A stretch of 64,000 nucleotides of DNA, taken from positions 248,001-312,000 of the forward strand of contig CAYMUY010000001.1 in the NCBI GenBank assembly GCA_964393825.1, read 5' to 3'. The DNA comes from PFJX01 sp964393825 (GTDB lineage Bacteria; Pseudomonadota; Gammaproteobacteria; Burkholderiales; Thiobacillaceae). The notes below the pieces were generated by a model. It was not told the origin of the DNA. It ran no database searches and worked only from the letters and a program-made list of their open reading frames with translations. Positions 27,984-36,465 of this stretch are shown one piece after another (position 1 is the stretch's first letter; the number at the start of each line of letters is the position of its first letter). Made by a program: the position numbers and the translations under genes.

Positions 27984-28933
27984 CAGGCCGGATTCTGTTC
28001 CAGCCAGGCCAGGTACCTGGGCACGCCCTGCTCCACCGTCATGAACTCGGCCGTATAGCCGGCCTGGCGCAGGTTGCCGATATCGGCCTGGGTGTAGCTC
28101 TGGTAGCGGCCCTTGAGGTGATCGGGGAACGGCACGTATTCGATCTCGCCGCGACCGTGATACTGGATCACCGCCCGCGCGACATCGTTGAAGCTCTGGG
28201 CGCGGCCGGTGCCGACGTTGAAGATGCCGGAGACGCCGGGGTGGTCGAGCAGCCACAGCTTCACCGCGACGGCGTCGTCGACATGGATGAAGTCGCGCAG
28301 TTGCTCGCCGTTGCCGTAGCCGTCGGTGCCCTCGAACAGCTTCAACCGGCCTTCCTTGAGGATCTGGTTGTGGAAGTGGAAGGCGACGCTGGCCATGCTG
28401 CCCTTGTGCTGTTCGCGCGGGCCGTAGACGTTGAAGTAGCGCAGGCCGCAGACCTGGCTGGTCAGCGCGTGCTGGTGATGACGCAAATACTGGTCGAACT
28501 GGAACTTGGAGTAGGCGTACATGTTCAGCGGCCGCTCGTGTTCGCGTGCTTCCTTGAACACCGGGCCCATGCCGTAGACCGAGGCGCTGGAGGCGTAGAT
28601 GAAGGGGGCTTCGATACTCTGGCACCAGTGCAGCAGGGTCTTGGTGTACTCGAAGTTGTTCTTCATGATGAATTCGCCGTCCCACTCGGTGGTGGCGGAA
28701 CAAGCACCTTCATGTACCACCCCTTCGATCTTGCCGAAGTCCCAGCCGGCCTGCAGGCGCTTGACGAAATCGAGGCGGTCGACGTAATCGACGATGTCGC
28801 AGTCGGCCAGGTTCTTGAACTTGATGCCTTCCTTGAGGTCGTCGACCACCAGGATGTCCGTGATGCCGCGCTGGTTGAGCGCCTTGACCATGTTGCTGCC
28901 GATGAGGCCGGCGCCGCCGGTGATGATGTACAT
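27983..28933 (-). CDS. hldD: ADP-L-glycero-D-manno-heptose 6-epimerase
   Basis: A 316-aa SDR epimerase, last step of ADP-L,D-heptose synthesis. YIITGGAGLIGSNMVKALN binds NADP, YASSASVYG carries the serine, and YAYSK is the Y-X3-K pair; the family length is about 310. It starts 3 bp after hldE and overlaps waaF, so synthesis and transfer of heptose are in one transcript. Confidence 0.95.
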   Translation of the reverse strand: MYIITGGAGLIGSNMVKALNQRGITDILVVDDLKEGIKFKNLADCDIVDYVDRLDFVKRLQAGWDFGKIEGVVHEGACSATTEWDGEFIMKNNFEYTKTLLHWCQSIEAPFIYASSASVYGMGPVFKEAREHERPLNMYAYSKFQFDQYLRHHQHALTSQVCGLRYFNVYGPREQHKGSMASVAFHFHNQILKEGRLKLFEGTDGYGNGEQLRDFIHVDDAVAVKLWLLDHPGVSGIFNVGTGRAQSFNDVARAVIQYHGRGEIEYVPFPDHLKGRYQSYTQADIGNLRQAGYTAEFMTVEQGVPRYLAWLEQNPA

Positions 28934-28936
28934 GGG

Positions 28937-30361
28937 TTATCCCTTCTTGATGGTTGCGATCATGGAGGAGGTGGAATGGCCGGAGAGGAAGGGCAAGACT
29001 TTCACCTCGCCGCCCGCCGCCGTCACGCATTCGCCGCCGGCGATGTCCTCGGGCCGGTAGTCGCCGCCTTTCACCAGCACGTCCGGGCAGACCCGGCAGA
29101 TCAGGCGTTGCGGTGTGTCTTCCGAGAATGGCACCACCCAGTCGACCGCCGCCAGCGCGGCCAGCACGGTCGCGCGCGCGTCGAGCGGGTTGACCGGGCG
29201 GGTCTCGCCTTTCAGGCGGCGCACCGAGTCATCGTCGTTCACCGCCAGGATCAGACGATCGCCGAGCGCGCGCGCCTGCTGCAGATAGGTGACATGACCG
29301 GCATGCAGGATGTCGAAACAGCCGTTGGTCATGACGATGCGCTCGCCCGCCGCCCGCGCCCGCGCCACCAGGGCGAGCAGGTCATCTTCGGCGACAACGC
29401 CGCGCCGGATCGGCAGGTGTTCTTCCATGGCCGCGATCAACTCGGCGGGCGAGACCGTGGCCGTGCCCACCTTGCCGACCACGACGCCGGCGCCGAGGTT
29501 GGACAGGGCCACGGCATCGATCATCGACTCGCCGGCCGCCAGCGCCGCCGCCAGCACCGCCACCACGGTATCGCCGGCGCCGGTGACATCGAACACCTCG
29601 CGCGCGCGCGTCGGCAGATGCACCGGCGCGTGGCCGCGTTGCAGCAAACACATGCCCTTCTCGCTGCGGGTGACCAGCAGCGCTTCCAGATTCAGCGCGT
29701 CGCGCAGGGCGGCGCCCTTGGTGGCCAGGTCGGCATCATCCGCCACCGGGCCGACCACGGCCTCGAACTCGGATTGATTGGGGGTCAGCAGGGTGGCGCC
29801 GCGATAGCGCTGGAAATCCGTGCCCTTGGGGTCGACCACCACCGGCAGGCCTCGCTCCCGAGCGGCACGAATCAGCGGCTGGGTATCGCGCAACACGCCC
29901 TTGGCGTAATCGGACAGCACCACCGCCTTCGCTCGCGGCAGGGCATCCAGGAAGCGCGCCTGGATGCTGGCGGCATCGCTCGTGAGGAAGCCATCCTCGA
30001 AATCGAGGCGGATGAGTTGCTGATGCTTGGACAGGATGCGCAACTTGGTGATGGTGCGACTCCCCGTCACCGCCACGAAATCGCTGCTGACCCCGCGCGC
30101 GGCAAGCCGGTCCGCGAGCAGACCTGCTTCCGCGTCCTCGCCCACCAGACCGACCAGGGCCACCCGGCTGCCCAGCGCGGCGGCATTGAGGGCCACGTTG
30201 GCGGCGCCGCCGGGACGCAACTCGTCACCCTCGACCCGGACCACCGGCACCGGGGCCTCGGGTGAAATGCGCGACGTCGTGCCCTGCCAGTAACGGTCGA
30301 GCATCACATCCCCCACGATCAAAACCGAGGCGGTGGAAAAATCGGGCAATTTCAAATGCAT
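28937..30361 (-). CDS. hldE: Bifunctional heptose-7-phosphate kinase / heptose-1-phosphate adenylyltransferase
   Basis: A 474-aa two-domain enzyme (E. coli 477). The N-terminal ribokinase-type domain has RPGGAANVALNAAALG and the catalytic DVTGAGDTV; the C-terminal nucleotidyltransferase domain has VMTNGCFDILHAGHVTYL. ATG 30361 (MHLKLPDF) was preferred to TTG 30367 six bases upstream; neither has a clear ribosome site. It heads the minus-strand operon running down to 23279 and diverges from gmhA, which makes its substrate precursor. Confidence 0.94.
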   Translation of the reverse strand: MHLKLPDFSTASVLIVGDVMLDRYWQGTTSRISPEAPVPVVRVEGDELRPGGAANVALNAAALGSRVALVGLVGEDAEAGLLADRLAARGVSSDFVAVTGSRTITKLRILSKHQQLIRLDFEDGFLTSDAASIQARFLDALPRAKAVVLSDYAKGVLRDTQPLIRAARERGLPVVVDPKGTDFQRYRGATLLTPNQSEFEAVVGPVADDADLATKGAALRDALNLEALLVTRSEKGMCLLQRGHAPVHLPTRAREVFDVTGAGDTVVAVLAAALAAGESMIDAVALSNLGAGVVVGKVGTATVSPAELIAAMEEHLPIRRGVVAEDDLLALVARARAAGERIVMTNGCFDILHAGHVTYLQQARALGDRLILAVNDDDSVRRLKGETRPVNPLDARATVLAALAAVDWVVPFSEDTPQRLICRVCPDVLVKGGDYRPEDIAGGECVTAAGGEVKVLPFLSGHSTSSMIATIKKG

Positions 30362-30415
30362 GAGCAAGGAAATGGATGGTTAAATCGGCCCGTATTCTAC
30401 TTGGGCCGACACGCC
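30362..30415. promoter_or_regulatory. Divergent hldE-gmhA promoter region
   Basis: Only 54 bp separate two divergent start codons for successive steps of one pathway. The sequence ATTCTA, which reads TAGAAT on the minus strand (5 of 6 to the -10 consensus), lies 37 nt before hldE. Its complement is part of TATTCT on the plus strand, near gmhA. No good -35 box was found for either, so the exact promoters are uncertain. Confidence 0.4.
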
Positions 30416-30979
30416 ATGCCTTCGATTTCAGCCATCTTCGACGCCCATCTCGACGCGATCCACGCGTTGCGCGCTCAGGAAACCCGCATTCAGGAACTGG
30501 GCGCGCAACTGATCACCTGCCTGCGTTACGGCAATCGCATCTTCCTGTGCGGCAATGGCGGCAGCGCCGCGGATGCACAGCACATCGCCGCCGAGATGGT
30601 GTGCCGCTTCGAGACCAACCGCCGCGCCCTGCCCGCCATTGCGCTGACCACCGACACCTCCGCGCTCACCGCCATCGGCAACGACTTCGGCTATGAGCGT
30701 GTCTTCGCGCGCCAGGTCGAGGCGCTGGCGCGGCCCGGCGACGTGCTGATCGCCATTTCCACCAGCGGCAACAGCGGCAATGTCATCGCCGCGGTCGAGC
30801 AGGCGGACAAGATGGGCGTGGTCACCATCGGCCTGCTCGGGGGCGATGGCGGCAGGATGCTGGACAGGGTCGCCCATGCCATGGTGGTGCCGGTCAAGGC
30901 GACCGCCCGCGTCCAGGAGTGCCACATCCTCATCGGCCACATCTGGTGCGGCATGATCGACGAGGCCTTCGCGGAATGA
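30416..30979 (+). CDS. gmhA: Phosphoheptose isomerase
   Basis: A 187-aa SIS-domain enzyme converting sedoheptulose-7-phosphate to heptose-7-phosphate, first step of heptose synthesis. FLCGNGGSAADAQHIAAEM and ISTSGNSGNVI are the sugar-phosphate loops; the catalytic E (AAEM) and the late H (ILIGHIWC) are present. ATG 30416 matches the family N-terminus; a start at 30356 would run into hldE. Its TGA overlaps an ATG that could be a long start for xseA. Confidence 0.93.
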   Translation: MPSISAIFDAHLDAIHALRAQETRIQELGAQLITCLRYGNRIFLCGNGGSAADAQHIAAEMVCRFETNRRALPAIALTTDTSALTAIGNDFGYERVFARQVEALARPGDVLIAISTSGNSGNVIAAVEQADKMGVVTIGLLGGDGGRMLDRVAHAMVVPVKATARVQECHILIGHIWCGMIDEAFAE

Positions 30980-30981
30980 CA

Positions 30982-31060
30982 GGGGCAAGGGGCAAGGCGC
31001 AAGGAAAAACATGCGCCGCCCCTTGCCCCTTGCCCCTTGCCCCTTGCCCCTTGCCCCTTG
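30982..31060 (+). repeat. 7-bp tandem repeat with inverted partner
   Basis: Six perfect copies of CCCCTTG run from 31019 to 31060. The reverse-complement unit occurs just upstream (GGGGCAA at 30982-30988 and 30989-30995, then a variant at 30996-31002). The two arms can fold into a long GC-rich hairpin between gmhA and xseA. The tract length is not a multiple of three per unit, so copy-number changes would shift frame if it is translated. Confidence 0.9.
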
Positions 31061-31065
31061 ACCCT

Positions 31066-32382
31066 TTGATCCCTGAGCCCGACATCCTCTCCGTCTCCGA
31101 ACTCAACCGTCTCGCCCGGCTGGCCCTGGAAAAGGCGCTGCCCTCGTGCTGGGTGGGCGGGGAAATCTCCAACCTCAGCCGCGCCGCTTCCGGGCACTGG
31201 TATTTCACCCTCAAGGACGCCCAGGCCGGGGTGCGCTGCGCCATGTTCCGCAATCGCAACCAGTTCGTCGACTGGCAACCGCGCGAGGGTGACCGTGTCG
31301 AACTGCGCGCGCAGCCGACCCTCTACGAGGCGCGCGGCGACTATCAGCTTATTGTCGAGGCGATGCGTCGCGCCGGTGCCGGCGCCCTGTTCGAGGCCTT
31401 CCTCAAGCTGAAGGCAAAGCTGGAAGCCGAGGGCTTGTTCGCGGCGGAACGCAAGCGCGCCCTGCCCCCTTACCCGCGCGCCATCGGCATCATCACCTCG
31501 CCCCAGGCCGCCGCCCTGCGCGACGTGCTGACCACGCTGAAGCGACGCTGGCCGGCCGCCGCCGTGGTGCTCTACCCCAGTCCGGTTCAGGGTGCCGAGG
31601 CCCCCGCCGGCCTGCGCGCGGCGCTATCCCGGGCCATCGGTCGACAGGAATGCGATGTCCTGTTGCTGGTGCGCGGGGGCGGCAGCCTGGAAGACCTGTG
31701 GGCTTTCAATGATGAAGGCCTGGCGCGCGCCATCGCCGCCAGCCCCCTCCCGGTGATCAGCGGCGTCGGCCACGAGACCGACTTCACCATCGCCGATTTC
31801 GTCGCCGACCTGCGCGCGCCCACTCCCACCGGTGCCGCCCAGTTGGCCACCCCGGACCGCGAGGAACTCACGCAGCACCTCGACCACCTGTACAGGCGGC
31901 TTCGCCTCGCGCGGCGGCGCCATCTGGATACGCTGGCGCAGCGGCTGGACAGCCTCGCCCGACGCCTGCGCCATCCCGCGCAGCAACTGGCCGCGCAGCG
32001 TCAACACCTGGGCCATCTGCTCGATCGCCTGCAGCTTGGCCAGGTCGCCCAGCAGGAACGCTCGCGCCAGAAGCTGGATCGCCTGAACCAGCGCCTGCGC
32101 GCCTGCCGACCGGATGCGGCGGCGTCACGCGAGCGGGTCGCGCGACTGCGGCGCGACCTCACGCGTGTCTGGACCCAACACCCCGACCGCAGCCGGCTGG
32201 CCACCCTGGCCGCGCACCTCGACCACCTCAACCCGAGCGCGGTCCTGGAGCGCGGCTACAGCATCACGCGTGATGCCGAGGGCCGGGTGGTGCGCGATGG
32301 CGCCGCGTTGAGCGAGGGCGCCAGCCTGGAACTGGTGTTCGCCCGCGGTGGCGCCACGGCGCGGGTCACGCAAGCGCGCTGA
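31066..32382 (+). CDS. xseA: Exodeoxyribonuclease VII large subunit
   Basis: A 438-aa subunit of the single-strand-specific nuclease ExoVII. The N-terminal OB domain has VWVGGEISN-like CWVGGEISN and ASGHWYFTLKD; the catalytic middle has LLLVRGGGSLEDLWAFND, and GHETDFTIADFVADLRAPTPTGAA; a long coiled coil rich in R, L and Q follows. TTG 31066 gives MIPEPDILSVSELN, close to the family N-terminus. ATG 30976, overlapping the gmhA stop, would add 30 residues encoded by the CCCCTTG repeat. No small subunit (xseB) is in the window. Confidence 0.9.
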   Translation: MIPEPDILSVSELNRLARLALEKALPSCWVGGEISNLSRAASGHWYFTLKDAQAGVRCAMFRNRNQFVDWQPREGDRVELRAQPTLYEARGDYQLIVEAMRRAGAGALFEAFLKLKAKLEAEGLFAAERKRALPPYPRAIGIITSPQAAALRDVLTTLKRRWPAAAVVLYPSPVQGAEAPAGLRAALSRAIGRQECDVLLLVRGGGSLEDLWAFNDEGLARAIAASPLPVISGVGHETDFTIADFVADLRAPTPTGAAQLATPDREELTQHLDHLYRRLRLARRRHLDTLAQRLDSLARRLRHPAQQLAAQRQHLGHLLDRLQLGQVAQQERSRQKLDRLNQRLRACRPDAAASRERVARLRRDLTRVWTQHPDRSRLATLAAHLDHLNPSAVLERGYSITRDAEGRVVRDGAALSEGASLELVFARGGATARVTQAR

Positions 32383-32486
32383 AACCCGGGCGGGTACCTG
32401 CCCGACACGCGGCGACGGCGCGGCGACCGTGCAGTGAAGGGGGACGACAGCTAGAATTGCGCGACTTTACGCACCCGGCCGAATCC

Positions 32487-34565
32487 ATGTCCCGCAAGAT
32501 CCTCGTCACCTCCGCCCTGCCCTACGCCAACGGTTCCATCCATCTGGGCCATCTGGTCGAATACATCCAGACCGACATCTGGGTGCGCTTCCAGAAAATG
32601 CGCGGCCACCAATGCATCTATTGCTGCGCCGACGACACCCACGGCACGCCGATCATGCTGCGCGCGGAGAAGGAAGGCATCACCCCGGAACAGCTGATCG
32701 ACCGGGTCTGGCACGAGCACAAGCGCGACTTCGACGGCTTCCATGTCGCTTTCGACAACTTCTACTCGACCAACTCGAAAGAGACCCGGCACTACTCGGA
32801 CACCATCTACACCCGGCTGAAGGAAGCGGGGCTGATCGAGATCCGCTCCATCGAGCAGTTCTACGACCCGGTGAAGGAGATGTTCCTGCCGGACCGCTTC
32901 ATCAAGGGCGAATGCCCGAAGTGCCACGCCAAGGACCAGTACGGCGACAACTGCGAAGCCTGCGGCGCCGCCTACCAGCCCACCGACCTGATCGATCCCT
33001 ACTCCGCCGTCTCCGGCGCCAAGCCGGTGCGCAAGTCCTCCGACCATCACTTCTTCCGCCTGTCCGACCCACGCTGCGCGGATTTCCTCAAGGAGTGGAT
33101 CGGCCACCCCGATCATGTCCAGACCGAAGCCGCCAACAAGCTGAACGAATGGCTGCAGGCCGGCCTCTCCGACTGGGACATCTCGCGCGACGCGCCCTAC
33201 TTCGGCTTCGAGATTCCCGGCGCGCCAGGCAAGTACTACTACGTCTGGCTCGACGCCCCGATCGGCTACATGGGCAGCTTCCAGAATTACTGCGACAACA
33301 ACGGCCTGGATTTCAATGAATTCTGGAAACCGGATTCCGAGGCCGAGCTGTATCACTTCATCGGCAAGGACATCCTCTATTTCCACGCCCTGTTCTGGCC
33401 GGCCGAACTAGCCCATGCGGGTTTCCGCACGCCGACCGGCGTCTTCTGCCACGGTTTCCTGACGGTGAACGGCACCAAGATGTCGAAATCGCGCGGCACC
33501 TTCATTACCGCCGAGAGCTACCTCAACCACCTCAATCCGGAATGGCTGCGCTATTACTACGCCGCCAAGCTGAACGGCTCGATGGAAGACATCGACCTGA
33601 ACCTGGAAGACTTCGCAGCGCGGGTGAACAGCGACCTGGTGGGCAAATACGTGAACATCGCCAGCCGTTGCGCGGGCTTCATCAGCAAGCGCTTCGGCGG
33701 CAGGCTGGGCACTTGCAATACGGCCGCCACGGCGGAATTCGTCGCCGCCTTCAGCAAGGGTGACATCGCGCAAAGCTACGAGGATCGCGACTACGGTCGC
33801 GCGCTGCGCGAAATCATGCGGCTGGCCGATGTGGCCAACCAGTACATCGCCGAGAAGCAGCCCTGGGCCATGGCCAAGCAGGAAGGCCGCGAAGCGGAAC
33901 TGCACGAGGTCTGTTCCACGGCGCTGACCCAGTTCCGCGACCTCACCCTGTATCTGAAGCCGGTGCTGCCGAAGTTGGCTGAACAGGTGGAAGCCTTCCT
34001 CAATATCCCGCCGCTGGCCTGGACCGGTGCCTGGACACCCCTGCCCACCGGCCACGCCATCAACGAATACCAGCACCTGATGACCCGCATCGACCCGAAG
34101 AAGATTGAAACCATGGTGGAGGAGAACAAGCAGAGCCTCGCCCCGACACCCGAGCCGGCTCCGCTCAAGCACGCCGAGCACCAGCAGAACGAAGTCAAGG
34201 CCGAAGCCGCCGCCAGTGATGAAAAATCAGCCTGGGAACCGTTCATCACCATCGATGACTTCACCAAGGTCGATCTGCGCATCGTCCGCATCGCCAATGC
34301 CGAGCATGTCGTGGGCGCCGACAAGCTGCTCAAGCTGACCCTGGATCTGGACGGCGAAACCCGTACCGTGTTCGCCGGCATCAAGGCGGCTTACGCGCCG
34401 GAAACCCTGATCGGACGCCTCACCGTGATGGTCGCCAACCTGGCGCCGCGCAAGATGAAGTTCGGCTTGTCCGAAGGCATGGTGCTGGCCGCCAGCGACG
34501 AGCGAGGCGGCCCCTTCCTGCTCTCGCCCGATTCCGGCGCGCAACCGGGGATGCGGATCAAGTGA
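32487..34565 (+). CDS. metG: Methionyl-tRNA synthetase
   Basis: A 692-aa class I synthetase. HLGH (residues 19-22) is the HIGH motif, KMSKS starts at residue 331, and a zinc knuckle CPKCHAKDQYGDNCEACG lies in the connective insert. The C-terminal ~100 residues form the OB-fold tRNA-binding dimerisation domain, after an acidic A/E/P-rich linker. ATG 32487 (MSRKILVTSALPYANG) is the standard N-terminus. The TGA overlaps the GTG of acyP. Confidence 0.97.
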   Translation: MSRKILVTSALPYANGSIHLGHLVEYIQTDIWVRFQKMRGHQCIYCCADDTHGTPIMLRAEKEGITPEQLIDRVWHEHKRDFDGFHVAFDNFYSTNSKETRHYSDTIYTRLKEAGLIEIRSIEQFYDPVKEMFLPDRFIKGECPKCHAKDQYGDNCEACGAAYQPTDLIDPYSAVSGAKPVRKSSDHHFFRLSDPRCADFLKEWIGHPDHVQTEAANKLNEWLQAGLSDWDISRDAPYFGFEIPGAPGKYYYVWLDAPIGYMGSFQNYCDNNGLDFNEFWKPDSEAELYHFIGKDILYFHALFWPAELAHAGFRTPTGVFCHGFLTVNGTKMSKSRGTFITAESYLNHLNPEWLRYYYAAKLNGSMEDIDLNLEDFAARVNSDLVGKYVNIASRCAGFISKRFGGRLGTCNTAATAEFVAAFSKGDIAQSYEDRDYGRALREIMRLADVANQYIAEKQPWAMAKQEGREAELHEVCSTALTQFRDLTLYLKPVLPKLAEQVEAFLNIPPLAWTGAWTPLPTGHAINEYQHLMTRIDPKKIETMVEENKQSLAPTPEPAPLKHAEHQQNEVKAEAAASDEKSAWEPFITIDDFTKVDLRIVRIANAEHVVGADKLLKLTLDLDGETRTVFAGIKAAYAPETLIGRLTVMVANLAPRKMKFGLSEGMVLAASDERGGPFLLSPDSGAQPGMRIK

Positions 34566-34837
34566 GGGTGACCCGTCACCTGCGCATCCGCGGCCGCGTC
34601 CAGGGCGTCTGGTACCGCGAATCGATGCGCCTGGAAGCGGAGCGCCTGGGTGTGACCGGCTGGGTGCGCAATCGCGGCGACGACGCGGTGGAAGCGGTGG
34701 TTCAGGGCGAGGAAAGCGCGGTGGCGACGATGATTGCCTGGTGCCGTGTCGGCCCGCCGGCGGCACGGGTGGAGAACATCGACATCACCGAGGCCGAGGG
34801 CGCGTTCAGCACGTTCGAGCGAAGGCCCAGCGCCTGA
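34562..34837 (+). CDS. acyP: Acylphosphatase
   Basis: A 91-aa enzyme hydrolysing acyl phosphates. GRVQGVWYRESM carries the phosphate-binding loop and catalytic arginine, and GWVRNRGD the catalytic asparagine; the size is typical (about 90). GTG 34562 overlaps the metG stop (GTGA); GTG 34568 two codons later is also possible. Confidence 0.93.
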   Translation: MRVTRHLRIRGRVQGVWYRESMRLEAERLGVTGWVRNRGDDAVEAVVQGEESAVATMIAWCRVGPPAARVENIDITEAEGAFSTFERRPSA

Positions 34838-34851
34838 GCGGGAGTAACACT

Positions 34852-34940
34852 GTAGCGCCGGCATCGTTCTTCTGATCAGGCCCACAACGCCGGCGAGCGC
34901 TGAAGGATAGCGTCCCGTCGGGACATGACGCCGGCGCTAC
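34852..34940. repeat. 89-bp intergenic palindromic (REP-like) element
   Basis: Perfect 11-bp inverted ends GTAGCGCCGGC (34852-34862) and GCCGGCGCTAC (34930-34940) enclose an inner GTCCCGTCGGGAC palindrome. It lies between the convergent acyP and SprA-related genes, where it could end both transcripts. It may be one copy of a dispersed repeat family; only one copy is seen here. Confidence 0.65.
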
Positions 34941-34943
34941 GAC

Positions 34944-35486
34944 TCAGGCGTATTGGTCGATCAAGGCAACGCGGCTCGTCTCGGCGGCATCAGACTGCGC
35001 ATACGCACGCAAGGCGGTGGCCTGTTTCAGCGATTCGGCGGTCGGATTGCTTGTTGGCCCCGCGGACTGTTCCTCTTTTTTCATCCGGCTCAACTCCGCC
35101 CTCGCCTGGCTTTCCAGCATCGCCGCCTGCGCGGCCACCGCGCGATCCTGCGACGAGGGATCGGCCGGCGCCAGAGCGGCGGCCTGGATGGTGCGCGCCC
35201 GCTCGATGGTGGATTCCGGCGTCTGCCCGGAGGAAACATTGATCCTCACCTCGCCGCCCACCGCGTACTGGCGACCATCCGGACCGCGTGTGAACTGGAA
35301 GCTGGCGCCCCCGGTCACGCCCGCGCCAGCCGCCATGTGCGCCTGTTCGTGGGCCCGCACCTTGCGGTCAATGGCCCGCAGTCGGTTCACCTCCTGCTGC
35401 TGTTCAGGACTGAGTGACGTGGCCTCGCCGCTGGCACGCAGGCCGCCAGCCAGTTCGGATGCACCACTCACGCCTGAAATCGCCAT
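34944..35486 (-). CDS. SprA-related putative metalloprotease (CJM1_0395 type)
   Basis: A 180-aa protein with VRAHEQAHMAAGAG, where HEQAH looks like the zinc-binding H-E-X-X-H helix, followed by GGASFQFTRGPDGRQYAVGG, the signature of the SprA-related family. The C-terminal half is A/Q/R-rich and probably helical. No signal peptide is seen. Activity and substrate are unknown; related genes occur widely in proteobacteria as stand-alone units. A candidate promoter lies upstream at 35516-35543. Confidence 0.75.
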   Translation of the reverse strand: MAISGVSGASELAGGLRASGEATSLSPEQQQEVNRLRAIDRKVRAHEQAHMAAGAGVTGGASFQFTRGPDGRQYAVGGEVRINVSSGQTPESTIERARTIQAAALAPADPSSQDRAVAAQAAMLESQARAELSRMKKEEQSAGPTSNPTAESLKQATALRAYAQSDAAETSRVALIDQYA

Positions 35487-35515
35487 ACCGGTTAGCCTCG
35501 ATCAACGTTGGGACC

Positions 35516-35543
35516 AGTATAGAAAACTCCGGTCTCGGCCCAA
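35516..35543 (-). promoter_or_regulatory. Candidate promoter of the SprA-related gene
   Basis: Read on the minus strand, TTGGGC (35543-35538) and TATACT (35521-35516) are 16 bp apart. The -10 box matches 5 of 6, the -35 only 3 of 6. The start codon at 35486 follows about 30 nt downstream. Confidence 0.38.
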
Positions 35544-35619
35544 TACCCCCACTGCCGCTCGCCTTTACTTTCGTCTGTCCCACTCCTATCCTGCCCCACC
35601 CTTCTGTTTCATCGCAACC

Positions 35620-36426
35620 ATGTCCATCACCATCAAGACCCCCGAAGAAATCGAGAAAATGCGCATCGCGGGGCGACTCACCGCGGAAGTGCTGGACTAC
35701 ATCAAGCCCTTCGTCAAGCCTGGCGTGACCACCGACGCGCTCGACAAGTTGTGCCACGACCTGATGGTCAACGTCCAGAACAGCATTCCGGCGCCGCTCA
35801 ACTATGCCCCGCACGGCCATAAACCCTACCCCAAGTCGATCTGTTCCTCGATCAACCATCAGGTCTGCCACGGCGTCCCCGGTGAAGACAAGAGGCTGAA
35901 GAACGGCGATATCGTGAACCTCGACATCACCGTCATCAAGGATGGCTGGCACGGCGACAGTTCGCGCATGTTCTTTGTCGGCGAGCCCAGCATCCTGGCG
36001 CGCCGCCTCACCCAGATCACCTACGAATGCATGTGGAAGGGCATCGCCGCGGTGCGGCCCGGTGTCCACCTCGGCGTGGTCGGCGCCGCCATCCAGAAGC
36101 ATGCTGAGGCCAATGGCTACTCGGTGGTGCGCGAATTCTGCGGCCACGGCATCGGCCGTGGCTTCCACGAGGAACCCCAGGTGTTGCACTACGGCAAGGC
36201 CAGCGAGGGGCCGATCCTCGAACCCGGCATGGTCTTCACCATCGAACCCATGATCAATGCCGGGCGTCGCGACATTCGCGTGCTCGGGGATGGCTGGACC
36301 GTGGTGACCAAGGATCACTCCCTGTCCGCGCAGTGGGAACACACCATCCTGGTCACGGAAACAGGTTATGAAGTGCTGACGCTGTCCGCTGAATGCCCGC
36401 CGCCACCGGCGTTCATCACCGCGTGA
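35620..36426 (+). CDS. map: Methionine aminopeptidase type I
   Basis: A 268-aa enzyme removing N-terminal methionine from new proteins (E. coli 264). NLDITVIKDGWHGDSSRMF carries the two aspartate ligands, GHGIGRGFHEEPQVLHY the histidine ligand, and FTIEPMIN and QWEHTILVT the two glutamate ligands. ATG 35620 (MSITIKTPEEIEKMR) is the family N-terminus; upstream codons in frame are a shadow of the opposite gene. The neighbour glnD follows as in many betaproteobacteria. Confidence 0.95.
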   Translation: MSITIKTPEEIEKMRIAGRLTAEVLDYIKPFVKPGVTTDALDKLCHDLMVNVQNSIPAPLNYAPHGHKPYPKSICSSINHQVCHGVPGEDKRLKNGDIVNLDITVIKDGWHGDSSRMFFVGEPSILARRLTQITYECMWKGIAAVRPGVHLGVVGAAIQKHAEANGYSVVREFCGHGIGRGFHEEPQVLHYGKASEGPILEPGMVFTIEPMINAGRRDIRVLGDGWTVVTKDHSLSAQWEHTILVTETGYEVLTLSAECPPPPAFITA

Positions 36427-36465
36427 CATGATCGCGCCTCGTCCGCCGTGCCCCGTGGTCAAGCC

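Noticed and set aside
27908..30265. A 785-codon open frame opposite hldD and hldE
   Set aside because: It is a shadow of two clear heptose genes and has no recognisable motif.
31019..31060. CRISPR-like repetition
   Set aside because: The units are 7 bp and contiguous with no spacers, so it is a simple tandem repeat.
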